Source: Tenacibaculum piscium (GTDB lineage: Bacteria; Bacteroidota; Bacteroidia; Flavobacteriales; Flavobacteriaceae). From it: a stretch of 64,000 nt of DNA. Positions within the stretch are counted from its first letter, which is position 1, and every line of letters begins with the position of its first letter. The position numbers were made by a program, and so were the translations under genes. The notes under the pieces are model-generated. The model was not told the DNA's origin and ran no database searches. It saw nothing but the letters and a program-made list of their open reading frames with translations. The stretch lies in assembly GCF_021390715.1 (NCBI RefSeq), contig NZ_JAJGWT010000004.1, positions 124,306 to 188,305 of the forward strand, written 5' to 3'. Positions 56,001 through 64,000 of this stretch are shown one piece after another.

Positions 56001-57082
56001 TCAAAACGAAAAACTGTAAAGACTCCATCTTGGGTGATTGCATAAAAGTTTTCGGTATCATTTTCCGAAACTGTAATTTTTAAATTACTTTTTGAACTTC
56101 CATCTCCTTTTAAAACGGGGTGTTCTGAAAAATTATCACCTGTATCAGAAGAATACCATAAGCTTCCCCATGCATCAGAAACCACTACTTTCGTTGCATT
56201 ATTAGGATCAAAGATTATATTTTGAAAATTATCACCAGTATAATTTGGAGTAGTACTCATATTCGACCAAGTAGCACCGCTATCTGTCGATTTTTTTATT
56301 TCACTATTTGTAAGTGCAAAAATTGTAGTAGATGATCCTGGAGCAAAAACGATATCTCTAATATATTCGTTTTCCGTTAATGAAAACATTAAACCAGTTA
56401 CAGCCCAATTTTCTCCTGCATCTGTAGATTTAAATAATCCTATTGAACTAATATGTTGAGCATCTTCATCTCCAGTTGCCATATATAATATATCGGAATT
56501 ATTTGGATCAATAATGATAGCCGTAACACCTAAACCTGCTAAATGATCTGTTTTAGGCGACCAATTATTACCGCCATCTGTTGTTTTCCAAAGACCTCCT
56601 GCAGCAGATCCAGCATACATTACTTGTGTGTTATTAGCATCTGTTGCGACCACATTAACCCTTCCTAAACCTGGGTAAGTAGTATATCCATTTTCCAATA
56701 CATTTTTTTTAGGACCTATTTGCTCCCATGATGTAACGGTATTTGATCTTTGATATTTAGTATTTGAATTATCTAATAATAAGTTGATATATGCTTCTTT
56801 ATTCACACTATTTTTTATAAAAGAACCATCTGAATTAACTCTGTCTTTCCAAATCCAAACCCAACGTTCAAATTGCTTGATTGCTTTCTTTTGTTTTTTA
56901 GACATAACTCTTCTAGAAGATCGCCTTTTCGTTGAAAATTCTTTTCTAGTTTTATTAACAATCTCAAAGAAATTCGCATTTTCTTTTAAAGATTCTTCTT
57001 TGTAATTTGTAATTTGAGCATTTACTTGAAAAGTAAATGCGATGAAAAAAAGCAATTTAAAGTTCATTATTATTTTAGTCAT
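53057..57082 (-). CDS. T9SS type A sorting-domain protein with BNR/sortilin-like beta-propeller repeats
   Basis: 1341 residues. A signal peptide (NFKLLFFIAFTFQVNAQ; start at ATG 57080 or 57065) is followed by two stretches of Asp-box/BNR repeats (TTDGGNNW, STDAGENW, SSDTGDNF, STDNGASF, STDRGATW, SIDNGDSW; about residues 110-800), which build seven- or ten-bladed propellers as in sortilin/VPS10 and WD40/YVTN-like exoproteins. Residues about 815-1240 form beta-sandwich modules with a Lys/Glu/Asp low-complexity stretch (KDEKDEKNKKEKIK) near 1130. The last 75 residues are a type A sorting domain (GLKIYTFNNFLQIET, DLFDMTGKKVL, GVYIVKVV). It should be exported across the outer membrane by the gliding-linked type IX system and anchored or released. 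Confidence 0.9.
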   Translation of the reverse strand: MTKIIMNFKLLFFIAFTFQVNAQITNYKEESLKENANFFEIVNKTRKEFSTKRRSSRRVMSKKQKKAIKQFERWVWIWKDRVNSDGSFIKNSVNKEAYINLLLDNSNTKYQRSNTVTSWEQIGPKKNVLENGYTTYPGLGRVNVVATDANNTQVMYAGSAAGGLWKTTDGGNNWSPKTDHLAGLGVTAIIIDPNNSDILYMATGDEDAQHISSIGLFKSTDAGENWAVTGLMFSLTENEYIRDIVFAPGSSTTIFALTNSEIKKSTDSGATWSNMSTTPNYTGDNFQNIIFDPNNATKVVVSDAWGSLWYSSDTGDNFSEHPVLKGDGSSKSNLKITVSENDTENFYAITQDGVFTVFRFDNDGTTADKISEMTISGYNSQGGYNQCIAVSPTNKDDILVGGVNVYKSTDNGASFSMYLNAYDDPAGVGFYVHPDHHYLSFLADGVTVINSHDGGVHKGAFTATSATGGWTDISNGLVISQPYNIAITQGINGDDYMMANQDNDGFSKVLKDGTQKWVACLAGDGTATGIDISNPNIRYLGGTFGSLDRADDGYSSSAYSAKILLSANQYDAAFVSPLALHPTIATTIYAGHGDVKKSTDRGATWTALNTGLLETSFLDVSLYNGATRIFAIGFSGMDKILRRSNDDGTTWTTISNPNSNLTISSVFANPNTATIYITLAGYTAGEKVYKSIDNGDSWTNISADFPNIITKKIIVDPNKNNETIYLGTELGLYYTNNTTTNWKKLGAGLPNVIVSDIKVSKNNGNIYIGTFGRGMWVYNDQKHFKSVTNNNWSETTNWEGKTLPTSADAVVIKQEQDVVSVNVAGATVKSLEINNAKLEIKNTNSLTVVNDFVSTINDDTFVSILSDGTASGVFMVNGNATGNLKYQRGGLLANKWSLISPPVIGEKIKGFATKSSNDIRKNASSKYAISRYNDANSAGTKWSYFDQNIDENVKFENGIGYAISRGTTGAVTFSGTMQNATLNVTVSSDKWNAIGNPFTAYYPANKSTSEDFIKNNTTKLADNAQAIYLWENNQNKYVAYTNLASSTQKVLAPGQGFFIKTKSSSTDENVVFKKANIGTKTTLQGNHTFNRSTTSFVKVFIEKDEKDEKNKKEKIKVNTDIIFSKNATQGFDVGQDIINFGNATFDLTSKLVNNPTNKETDKATDKEIENEYSIQSVASDTFENQIVPLKLRATSKEKIIFSSERYNLPEDIKVLIEDKKTEKFHEINKTKNYSVTLDENSNEFGRFYLHFSKASLKDLKVLKTASTGLKIYTFNNFLQIETSKSNLLTIDLFDMTGKKVLRKKQKSNEFKGINLSSLSKGVYIVKVVADSEITTKKIIVE

Positions 57083-57272
57083 TCTATAAAACTTTGATTA
57101 TTAAAAAAATCAAAAGTAATACGAAAATGATGTAATTACGTTAAAATATAACAAATACCTTTCAAATTATAATCAATAAAATTTTTGAAGAAAATTTTTG
57201 AAGTTAAAAAAAGGTTATTTATTTTTCTATTTATTAAGGTAATTATTATAGTAGATTGAATATCAACTATAA

Positions 57273-57309
57273 AAAAATCGCCTCACAAATAAATTGTGAA
57301 GCGATTTTT
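57273..57309 (-). terminator. Terminator after sucC
   Basis: AAAAATCGC-TCACAA pairs with TTGTGA-GCGATTTTT with one mismatch and a 5-base loop. The minus-strand reading ends in T5 or more. Confidence 0.8.
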
Positions 57310-57331
57310 AATATCGTAATTAAAATATAAT

Positions 57332-58528
57332 TTAAGCTTTTAAAACTTCAGCAACTTTATCAGCAGCTTCTTGAAATTCAGTAGCAGAAATAATTTCCAT
57401 TCCACTGTTATCAATTAATTCTTTAGCTTCTTTAGCATTTGTTCCTTGTAAACGACAAATAATAGGCACATTAATTTTGTCTCCCATACTTTTGTAAGCA
57501 TCTACAACTCCTTGAGCAACACGATCACAACGAACGATTCCTCCAAAGATATTTACTAAAATAGCTTTTACGTTACTATCTTTTAAGATAATTCCGAATG
57601 CTTTTTCAACACGTTCAGCATCAGCAGTACCTCCAACGTCTAAAAAGTTAGCTGGCTCACCACCTGCTTGTTTAATTAAATCCATAGTTCCCATTGCAAG
57701 TCCTGCTCCGTTTACCATACATCCAACATTTCCGTCTAAATCTACATAGTTTAAACCTGCAGCTCTAGCTTCTACTTCAATTGGGTTTTCTTCACGTAAA
57801 TCACGCATTGCAGCATAATCTTTATGACGATATAAAGCGTTTTCATCTAAAGTAACTTTAGCATCTACCGCCATTATTTTATCATCAGATGTTTTTAACA
57901 CAGGGTTAATTTCAAACATTGCTGAATCAGATTTGATATAAGCTGTATATAAAGCTGTAGCAAATTTCACCATTTCTTTTAAAGCAACACCACTTAAACC
58001 TAAGTTAAAAGCAATTTTACGCGCTTGAAAAGGCATTAATCCTAAAGCTGGATCAATTTCTTCTGTAAAAATTAAATGAGGAGTTTCATCTGCAACAGTT
58101 TCGATATCCATACCACCTTCTGTAGAATACATAATCATATTTCTACCAGTTGCACGGTTTAATAAAACTGACATATAATATTCATCTGGTTCACTAGCTC
58201 CAGGATAATATACATCTTCGCATATTAATACTTGGTTTACTAATTTACCTTCTGCTGAAGTTTGAGGAGTAATTAACATCATTCCTAAAATATCATTAGA
58301 AATACTTTTTACCTCGTCTAAGTTTTTAGCCAACTTAACTCCGCCTCCTTTTCCACGACCACCTGCGTGTACTTGAGCTTTAATTACGTGCCAACCTGTA
58401 CCGGTTTCTTCAGTTAATTTCTTTGCTGCCTCAACAGCTTCTTCTGGTGTGTTTGCAACAACTCCACGTTGAATACGAACTCCAAAACTGTTTAATATTT
58501 CTTTACCTTGATATTCGTGTAAGTTCAT
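57332..58528 (-). CDS. sucC: Succinyl-CoA ligase (ADP-forming) beta subunit
   Basis: 398 residues from ATG 58526-58528 ([20 protein letters not shown], the family start; an upstream TTG frame overlaps the promoter). ATP-grasp domain with [17 protein letters not shown] and FEINPV, then the CoA-ligase domain with [13 protein letters not shown] and [11 protein letters not shown]. It forms succinate and ATP from succinyl-CoA in the TCA cycle. The alpha subunit sucD is not in the window. Confidence 0.97.
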   Translation of the reverse strand: MNLHEYQGKEILNSFGVRIQRGVVANTPEEAVEAAKKLTEETGTGWHVIKAQVHAGGRGKGGGVKLAKNLDEVKSISNDILGMMLITPQTSAEGKLVNQVLICEDVYYPGASEPDEYYMSVLLNRATGRNMIMYSTEGGMDIETVADETPHLIFTEEIDPALGLMPFQARKIAFNLGLSGVALKEMVKFATALYTAYIKSDSAMFEINPVLKTSDDKIMAVDAKVTLDENALYRHKDYAAMRDLREENPIEVEARAAGLNYVDLDGNVGCMVNGAGLAMGTMDLIKQAGGEPANFLDVGGTADAERVEKAFGIILKDSNVKAILVNIFGGIVRCDRVAQGVVDAYKSMGDKINVPIICRLQGTNAKEAKELIDNSGMEIISATEFQEAADKVAEVLKA

Positions 58529-58552
58529 TAGATATGAATTTTTAAAGTCGAA

Positions 58553-58560
58553 CAAAAATA
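58553..58560 (-). promoter_or_regulatory. -7 box of sucC
   Basis: Minus-strand TATTTTTG. Transcription would begin near 58546, giving an 18-nt leader to the start at 58528. A TTG -33 element is not seen. Confidence 0.45.
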
Positions 58561-58774
58561 CAAATTCAAATTATAAAACATTACTATTTATCGTAATTAT
58601 TACTTTTTATTTTAAAATTTCAACTATTTTTAAGCACCTTTTTAAGAATCAAAAAAAATATACCTATAATTATACATTTAAAGAACACAAAAAATGTCTT
58701 TTTTCATGTTTTAAAGCCTATCCTGATTTCTTTTTTATACATTCGTTCTCTTGATAAAAAAACTATAATTATCT

Positions 58775-59437
58775 ATGATTATTGCAAAAAACATCCATAA
58801 ACGCTACGGTGATGTTGAAATTTTAAAAGGTGTAAATCTTCATATTAAAAAAGGAGAAATTGTTGCCATTGTTGGTCCTTCTGGTGCTGGAAAAACAACC
58901 TTATTACAAATTTTAGGAACACTTGATACTCCTGAAACTAGCGAAAATTACGAGTTATTTCTTGATAAAACAGCTATAAAAGGATTGAATGATGCACAAG
59001 TTTCTGCTTTTAGAAATAAGCATATCGGATTTATTTTTCAATTTCATCAATTATTGCCTGAATTTACGGCACTAGAAAATGTGTGTATTCCTGCTTTTAT
59101 CGGTGGAAAATCAAAAAATGAAACCGAAAAAAGCGCCAAAGAATTATTATCTTTCTTAGGATTATCGCACAGAGAAAACCATAAACCAAACGAACTTTCT
59201 GGGGGAGAACAACAACGTGTAGCCGTCGCAAGAGCTTTAATTAACGAGCCTTCGGTTATTTTTGCTGATGAACCTTCTGGGAATTTAGACTCTACATCCG
59301 CAGAAAATTTACATAAATTATTTTTTGAATTGCGTGATAAATTCGGACAAACATTCGTTTTGGTAACACATAATAAAGATTTAGCCAAAATGGCAGACCG
59401 AACACTCACCATGAAAGATGGCGTTATTATTGAATAA
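58775..59437 (+). CDS. lolD: ABC transporter ATPase, LolD-like
   Basis: 220 residues. Walker [10 protein letters not shown] (34-42), Q-loop [18 protein letters not shown] (a strong LolD/MacB-subfamily mark), signature LSGGEQQR, Walker [13 protein letters not shown] and H-loop LVTHNKDL. LolD powers lipoprotein release from the inner membrane through LolCE; MacB or FtsE relatives are the alternatives. No permease gene is next to it. The TIGR02757 gene begins 5 bp after its stop. Confidence 0.88.
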   Translation: MIIAKNIHKRYGDVEILKGVNLHIKKGEIVAIVGPSGAGKTTLLQILGTLDTPETSENYELFLDKTAIKGLNDAQVSAFRNKHIGFIFQFHQLLPEFTALENVCIPAFIGGKSKNETEKSAKELLSFLGLSHRENHKPNELSGGEQQRVAVARALINEPSVIFADEPSGNLDSTSAENLHKLFFELRDKFGQTFVLVTHNKDLAKMADRTLTMKDGVIIE

Positions 59438-59442
59438 TTTTT

Positions 59443-60207
59443 ATGATGAATACAACTGAACTAAAAGAATTTTTAGACGAAAAAGTAGTACAATATAATA
59501 CACAGAATTTTATAAAAAGCGACCCGATTCAAATTCCACATCAATTTAGCAAAAAAGAAGATATTGAAATTATTGGTTTTTTAGTGGCGACAATTGCTTG
59601 GGGAAAACGGGAAATGATTATCAGAAATGCTCATAAAATGGTGGATTTATTAGGCAATTCTCCGTATGATTTTGTAATGAATCACACAGCAAATGATTTG
59701 GATACTTTTAACGGATTTGTACATCGAACTTTTAATGCTGATGATTTTCGATTTTTTATAACATCACTTAAAAATATATACGAAAATCACAACGGATTAG
59801 AAGCTGTTTTAAACACAAATAACACGGATAATTATCAAGTTGCGATTCATCATTTTAAGCAAATTTTCTTTGAAATTCCGCATCAAAAAAGAACTCAAAA
59901 ACACGTTTCCGATCCGCTAAAAGGTTCTGCCTCAAAACGTATCAATATGTTTTTGCGTTGGATGGTTCGAAATGACACCACAGGCGTCGATTTAGGAATT
60001 TGGAAAACGCATAATCCTGCTCATTTACATTGTCCGCTAGATGTTCATGCAGGAAATGTCGCTCGTAAATTGGGGATTTTAACCCGAAAACAAAACGATT
60101 GGAAAGCATTAACAGAATTAGATATCACCTTACGAGCATTTGACAAAAACGATCCTGTAAAATATGATTTTGCATTATTCGGATTGGGGATTTTTGAAAA
60201 GTTTTAA
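59443..60207 (+). CDS. TIGR02757 (DUF2400) family protein
   Basis: 254 residues, all-helical, cytoplasmic. Family marks are IIGFLVATIAWGKREMII, KRINMFLRWMVRNDTTGVDL, LHCPLDVHAGNVARKLGIL and the C-terminal YDFALFGLGI. The pattern RWMVR...D.G.W and DVHAGNVAR is reminiscent of helix-hairpin-helix DNA glycosylase folds, but no activity is established. It follows lolD by 5 bp and is surely cotranscribed. Start is ATG 59443 or the ATG three bases later. Confidence 0.88.
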   Translation: MMNTTELKEFLDEKVVQYNTQNFIKSDPIQIPHQFSKKEDIEIIGFLVATIAWGKREMIIRNAHKMVDLLGNSPYDFVMNHTANDLDTFNGFVHRTFNADDFRFFITSLKNIYENHNGLEAVLNTNNTDNYQVAIHHFKQIFFEIPHQKRTQKHVSDPLKGSASKRINMFLRWMVRNDTTGVDLGIWKTHNPAHLHCPLDVHAGNVARKLGILTRKQNDWKALTELDITLRAFDKNDPVKYDFALFGLGIFEKF

Positions 60208-60284
60208 TGATTCTTCATTGTTTTTATAGGATTTAGAAGTATTTTGGTTTCATTTTTAATTTTAACAGATGTAGTTCCTTTTTT

Positions 60285-60839
60285 ATGAAAAATAATGTAT
60301 CAAACATGAAATGTTTAGACCTCTTTTTATCCTCATTAAATGAAGGTCGCAATTCTAATTCCGAATTAATAATAAAACCTGTATCACATCAGAAAAAAAT
60401 GCTTTTAAGTTGGGGAATTCAAGATTTATTTGAAGGAAATACACTTACCAAAGATCTGTATAAAATACAAGAGCTTATCAAAAAATACGATTGGGAAAGT
60501 GACATCGCTCCTATTTTACATAAAAATTATTACCAAACATTAGTGGTTACTAATACGGATAAAAAAATAGTTTGGGTAAACGATGGTTTTAAAAAAATGA
60601 CAGGCTATGACCGTGAATTTGCCATTGATAAAACACCTAGTTTTTTACAAGGACGAAAAACATCAGAAGTTGTAAAAAAGAAAATTCGTGAAAATATTTT
60701 AGCAAACAAACCCTTTAAAGGAACAGTTATCAATTATCGAAAAGATAAAATGACCTATAAATGTGAACTAAAAATTTTCCCACTATTTTCAAAAACAAAA
60801 GCTACACATTTCTTAGCCTTAGAGCGAGAAGTCGTTTAA
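60285..60839 (+). CDS. PAS-domain protein, LOV-like but without the photoactive cysteine
   Basis: 184 residues: a helical N-terminus (1-80) and one PAS domain (about 83-182). The fold follows LOV closely: IVWVNDGFKKMTGYDR, then FLQG (120-123) as in the LOV core N-C-R-F-L-Q-G, then VINYRKDKMTY. The adduct cysteine position is P118, the neighbouring flavin-binding Asn is T117, and the second flavin Asn is C160; only N150 remains. It thus should not form a flavin adduct. No output domain; a protein-interaction or other sensing role is likely. DUF6122 follows 1 bp later. Confidence 0.8.
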   Translation: MKNNVSNMKCLDLFLSSLNEGRNSNSELIIKPVSHQKKMLLSWGIQDLFEGNTLTKDLYKIQELIKKYDWESDIAPILHKNYYQTLVVTNTDKKIVWVNDGFKKMTGYDREFAIDKTPSFLQGRKTSEVVKKKIRENILANKPFKGTVINYRKDKMTYKCELKIFPLFSKTKATHFLALEREVV

Positions 60840-60840
60840 A

Positions 60841-61221
60841 ATGCAGGCTTTTACACATTATTTTTTACACTTCGGATTTCCTTTTTTTATCGGATATATA
60901 TTTTTCAGAAAAGAATGGAAGAAAGTCGCTTTAATTTTAATCGCCACGATGCTTGTCGATTTAGATCATCTTTTAGCTATGCCAATATTTCAAGAAAATC
61001 GGTGTAGTTTTGGTTTTCATATCTTGCACACTTATTATGCAATGTGTATTTATTTTCTGTTATTATTTTTTAAAAAGCCGTATAATATCATCGGATTAGG
61101 GCTTTTATTTCATATGCTAACCGATTTAATTGATTGTTTATTTATGTATAATAACTGTAAACAATGCTATATTAACACACCTGCCGAAGCTATTTTAAAA
61201 CAAATAACAAGCTTTTTTTAG
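60841..61221 (+). CDS. DUF6122 membrane protein
   Basis: 126 residues with about four membrane segments. Conserved polar residues lie in LVDLDHLLAMP, FGFHILHTYY and FHMLTDLIDC, a pattern reminiscent of YdjM-type predicted membrane metal-dependent hydrolases. Function unknown. It starts one base after the PAS gene stop and is translated with it. Confidence 0.78.
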   Translation: MQAFTHYFLHFGFPFFIGYIFFRKEWKKVALILIATMLVDLDHLLAMPIFQENRCSFGFHILHTYYAMCIYFLLLFFKKPYNIIGLGLLFHMLTDLIDCLFMYNNCKQCYINTPAEAILKQITSFF

Positions 61222-61240
61222 CGTATTATAAAAATTATTT

Positions 61241-61334
61241 GAAGCTAATCCCGCTTTCCGCACTCGCTTTTTTTATTTTTTAAAAAGAAAAATAAAAAAG
61301 AGCTCAAACAATTGCTTCAATCGGGGCTAAAAAC
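61241..61334. repeat. Dispersed intergenic repeat with long A/T hairpin
   Basis: It starts GAAGCTAATCCCGCTTTCCG and ends with TCAATCGGGGCTAA. The middle is a hairpin of CTTTTTTTATTTTT against AAAAATAAAAAAGAG. Its reverse complement shares layout with 12600-12674. It also supplies a terminator-like structure between the convergent DUF6122 and PP-loop genes. Confidence 0.5.
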
Positions 61335-61359
61335 CGATGATACATCTTTTAAAAAACCG

Positions 61360-62097
61360 CTATTCTTTTAAAATTAAATCACAATACCAAAAACTGGTAT
61401 CATAATTTTTAACCTTTTCTTTAGTATTTGTATGACAATTTTGAGAATCATCTTTATGTAATGTGTATGATTTTAAAATTTTCTCTCCTATTTCAAATTC
61501 AATAGGATTTTTAAAAATAGGTCCATCATAACAAAAAGTATGAAACTCTCCATTTTCACCACAAACATCAATATTATCAGGTAATTCGTTTATAAAATCT
61601 TCATCAATTACTCTACCTACAAACTCTTCTCCTAATAATTTTGCATTTACACAAACTGTTATAGTTTTAAATCCAAGGGCTAAAAACTCTCTAAGTAACG
61701 TTTTAGTATCTTGTTTCCAAAGCGGATATACACCTGTAATTCCTACTTCTTGTAATTTCGAATCTCTATATTTTTTTAAATCTTCTAAAAATATATCACC
61801 AAAAATGGCATAATTAAGCCCTAATGATTTTAATTCATCAGTTTTGGCTTTCATTTTTTCGTTATATAAATCCATGGTAACATCTGCAGGAAAATATATT
61901 TTTTCTAAAGGAATATTAATACTTTTAGCTTGTGCTTCTAACAAGTTTTCATGAAGTCCGTGCATAGAAACACGCTGATAATCTTCATTTACATTGGTTA
62001 TTAATTTTTCTATTTGATATTCTTTTTGCTGTAATATTTTATACAATGCAAATGCCGAATCTTTTCCTGAACTCCAATTAAAATATGCTTTTTTCAT
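61360..62097 (-). CDS. Diphthine-ammonia-ligase-like PP-loop ATPase
   Basis: 245 residues. Adenine-nucleotide alpha-hydrolase fold with PP-loop SSGKDS (9-14), and family motifs VSMHGLHENLLEAQA, FGDIFLEDLKKYRD, GVYPLWKQDTKTLLREF and DVCGENGEFHTFCYDGP, the latter typical of Dph6/MJ0570-type proteins. In eukaryotes and archaea this family amidates diphthine on EF2; bacteria lack diphthamide, so the bacterial substrate is unknown. Single gene between two repeats/terminators. Confidence 0.88.
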   Translation of the reverse strand: MKKAYFNWSSGKDSAFALYKILQQKEYQIEKLITNVNEDYQRVSMHGLHENLLEAQAKSINIPLEKIYFPADVTMDLYNEKMKAKTDELKSLGLNYAIFGDIFLEDLKKYRDSKLQEVGITGVYPLWKQDTKTLLREFLALGFKTITVCVNAKLLGEEFVGRVIDEDFINELPDNIDVCGENGEFHTFCYDGPIFKNPIEFEIGEKILKSYTLHKDDSQNCHTNTKEKVKNYDTSFWYCDLILKE

Positions 62098-62125
62098 AAG
62101 GCTAAATTATAGTATTTAAAACATA

Positions 62126-62152
62126 AAAAATCCCACTAAAAGCAGGATTTTT
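62126..62152 (-). terminator. Weak terminator after rimO
   Basis: AAAAATCC and GGATTTTT pair over 8 bp with an 11-base loop; minus-strand tail is T-rich. Confidence 0.5.
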
Positions 62153-62184
62153 ATATTTTATATTCTTGAAAAAAAATAATTTTA

Positions 62185-63546
62185 TTAATGATTTATTTTC
62201 TTTCGTTGATTTAAGCTCGTTGGTTTTTCTTGTTTTACTAGTGGAGTTCCGTATAAATCAAAATCTCCCGCTTCATCAATTTTAATATCGATAAATTCTC
62301 CCAATTTAATATAGTGTTTTGTAGCGTCTACAATTACGTCATTATCAACATCTGGCGAATCGAATTCAGTACGACCGTAAAAATACTCGCCATCTTTTCT
62401 ATCGAATAAACAACGGAACGTTTTACCAATTTTAGCTTGATTTAATTCCCAAGAAATTTGACCTTGAACTTCCATAATTTCATTTACTCTTCGGAATTTC
62501 ACATCCGCAGGAACATCATCTTCTAAAACAAAAGCACCTGTATTTTCTTCATGAGAATATTCAAAAGCTCCCATTCTTTCGAAACGCATTTCTTCAACCC
62601 ATGCTTTTAATTCTTCAAATTGTGCTTCTGTTTCACCAGGATATCCAACAATTAAGGTCGTACGAATTGCCATATTTGGCACAGTTTCTCTAAATTTATG
62701 AATTAATGAAGTTGTTTTTTCGTGAGTAGTACCACGCTTCATCGATTTTAAAATTTCTGTATTAATGTGCTGTAACGGAATGTCTAAATAATTACAAACT
62801 TTAGGTTCATTTTTCATTACATCTAACACATCCATAGGAAAACCTGAAGGAAAAGCATAATGTAAACGAATCCACTCGATTCCATCAACTTTAACTAATT
62901 CTTTTAATAAATCGGCTAAAGCACGTTTTTTATAAATATCTAATCCGTAATAGGTTAAATCTTGTGCGATTAACATCAATTCTTTAATTCCTTTTTCGGC
63001 TAATTTAGTCGCTTCAATAATAATATCTTCAATCGGTGTCGATTTATGTTTTCCTCGCATTAAAGGAATTGCACAAAATGAACACGGACGATCGCAACCT
63101 TCGGCAATTTTTAAATACGCGTAATGTTTTGGCGTCGTTGTTAAACGCTCTCCGATTAATTCATGCTTATAATCTGCCTCTAAAACTTTCAATAATTCTG
63201 GCAATTCGTGTGTACCAAAATACTGATCTACATTTTTAATTTCGTTTTCTAAATCGGGTTTATAGCGTTCGCTCAAACATCCAGAAACAAAAACTTTGTC
63301 TATTTCACCTGCTTCTTTACGTTGTGCGTAATGCAAAATGGTATCAATACTTTCTTCTTTGGCTTTTCCGATAAAACCGCAAGTATTGATAACAACAATA
63401 TTACCATCATCTTCAGGATCTTCATGAACCACGTTTTTACCATTGGCTTTTAATTGTCCCATTAAAATTTCACTATCGTAAATGTTTTTAGAACATCCTA
63501 AGGTTACTACGTTGATTTTATTCTGCTTTGGTGATTTTGTGCGCAT
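62185..63546 (-). CDS. rimO: Ribosomal protein S12 methylthiotransferase
   Basis: 453 residues from ATG 63544-63546 (RTKSPKQNKINVVTLGCSKN); a longer upstream frame would overlap the -7-like TATCTTTG at 63569-63576. The N-terminal cluster cysteines are C18, C56 and C90, the radical-SAM CxxxCxxC is C151, C155, C158, and a TRAM domain ends the protein. The LGCSKN and CDRPCSFCAIPLMRGKHKS motifs point to RimO and not MiaB. It adds a methylthio group to an aspartate of ribosomal protein S12. Confidence 0.95.
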   Translation of the reverse strand: MRTKSPKQNKINVVTLGCSKNIYDSEILMGQLKANGKNVVHEDPEDDGNIVVINTCGFIGKAKEESIDTILHYAQRKEAGEIDKVFVSGCLSERYKPDLENEIKNVDQYFGTHELPELLKVLEADYKHELIGERLTTTPKHYAYLKIAEGCDRPCSFCAIPLMRGKHKSTPIEDIIIEATKLAEKGIKELMLIAQDLTYYGLDIYKKRALADLLKELVKVDGIEWIRLHYAFPSGFPMDVLDVMKNEPKVCNYLDIPLQHINTEILKSMKRGTTHEKTTSLIHKFRETVPNMAIRTTLIVGYPGETEAQFEELKAWVEEMRFERMGAFEYSHEENTGAFVLEDDVPADVKFRRVNEIMEVQGQISWELNQAKIGKTFRCLFDRKDGEYFYGRTEFDSPDVDNDVIVDATKHYIKLGEFIDIKIDEAGDFDLYGTPLVKQEKPTSLNQRKKINH

Positions 63547-63719
63547 TGTACTATAAAAATTTAGGTTGCAAAGATACTGTTTAAACAACAAGTTTGTAAA
63601 AATTAAAAGCTTAAAAATTTGAGGTTCATTTTAATTAAATAACTGTTAATTTCATTTTTGATAAATTTGTATTTTTGCTGATACTTTAAAATCAGTTAAA
63701 TCTGTAACGATTAATCAGC

Positions 63720-64000
63720 ATGAATAAAATATTACTTATTATCATCATTATTTCATCTTCGAATGTACATGGGCAAACGTTCAAAGATTCTATCAATATT
63801 ATTTATAAAAATTATTTTGATGTATTAAATACCAAAGAAAAATTAGATACAATTGTATTAAAAGTTCAAAATTTTGAAGAACTAATGGAATCTAATAATC
63901 TGAAAATAAAGAACTTAACTGATGCCGAGCTTTTTAGTTTAAAAAAACAATTACAGCAACGAAAAAATAAAATAGTCAATACCACTGATTTTGTTTTTGC
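63720..64000 (+). CDS. Secreted protein, 5' part only (runs off the window)
   Basis: ATG 63720 opens a frame that is still open at the window end, giving 93 residues. A signal peptide (MNKILLIIIIISSSNVHGQ) is followed by a helical stretch rich in N, K, L and E (YFDVLNTKEKLDTIVLKVQN). No family recognised. A plus-strand TATTTTTG (63670-63677) lies 42 bp upstream and is a good -7 box. Confidence 0.65.
   Translation, partial: MNKILLIIIIISSSNVHGQTFKDSINIIYKNYFDVLNTKEKLDTIVLKVQNFEELMESNNLKIKNLTDAELFSLKKQLQQRKNKIVNTTDFVF

Noticed and set aside
58529..58555. Longer sucC N-terminus
   Set aside because: The extra nine residues come from a TTG inside the -7 box; family members begin MNLHEY.
59047..59412. 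Antisense 121-codon frame within lolD
   Set aside because: It lies fully opposite a strongly conserved ATPase gene, with no promoter or recognisable protein features.
63547..63591. Longer rimO N-terminus
   Set aside because: It overlaps a -7-like TATCTTTG box, and RimO proteins begin close to the KINVVTLGCSKN motif.

Overview
The window is AT-rich, gene-dense chromosomal DNA of a Bacteroidota bacterium, almost certainly Flavobacteriaceae (Tenacibaculum/Polaribacter-like). Pointers to this are a type IX secretion sorting domain, menaquinone genes, tandem DUF368 proteins, DUF3276, DUF349 and DUF1573 proteins, an RprXY-like two-component pair, promoters of the TTG-N17-23-TAnnTTTG type instead of sigma70 boxes, little Shine-Dalgarno signal, and frequent TTG/GTG starts. 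I see no rRNA, tRNA, prophage, CRISPR array or classical insertion sequence. The genus is an inference.

Layout. 1-3.4 kb: minus-strand redox/stress genes (osmC, FMN reductase, marR, pirin, then a fadH cut by the window edge), with a shared operator-like motif at three promoters. 3.6-9.4 kb: acyl-CoA carboxylase beta subunit, a large membrane-anchored protein, a YebC-type regulator, a small secreted protein and a lipoprotein pseudogene. 9.4-14.9 kb: menaquinone genes menE, menC and menA mixed with a CPBP protease, an SRPBCC protein and a metallo-beta-lactamase-fold hydrolase. 15-20 kb: an envelope/redox operon (amidase, MlaD-like, two Fe-S proteins, SPOR-like protein), divergent from lptD and ridA. 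23-32.6 kb: DUF349, aroE, two DUF368 carriers and TamB. 32.8-38.5 kb: tsaD, a RAYT transposase with two copies of a palindromic repeat (one inside its own reading frame), holA, an orphan HsdR-N-like nuclease domain, a glycosyltransferase, and a Sua5/TsaC protein. 38.5-43.7 kb: hotdog thioesterase plus menF, a Pur-alpha-like DUF3276 protein, an ABC exporter and leucine dehydrogenase. 43.7-51.7 kb: nusB, DUF1573 lipoprotein, yajC, YbbR-like protein, coaE, a histidine kinase/response regulator pair and uvrB. 51.7-64 kb: small envelope proteins, a large T9SS-exported beta-propeller protein, sucC, lolD-like ATPase, TIGR02757 protein, a LOV-like PAS protein lacking the photoactive cysteine, DUF6122, a PP-loop ATPase, rimO, and the start of a secreted protein.

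How the genes fit together. menF, a MenI candidate, menC, menE and menA supply most of menaquinone synthesis (menD and menB are not here), matching the respiratory electron-transfer Fe-S pair and sucC. lptD, tamB, the MlaD-like protein, amidase, lolD and the DUF368 pair form an envelope-building theme. tsaD and sua5/tsaC both serve tRNA t6A.

The most unusual items are the RAYT gene whose coding sequence contains a copy of its own flanking palindromic repeat, giving in-frame hexapeptide repeats; the three-site operator motif around the marR gene; and a strongly over-represented octamer, CTTCGGAT, scattered over both strands and several reading frames.
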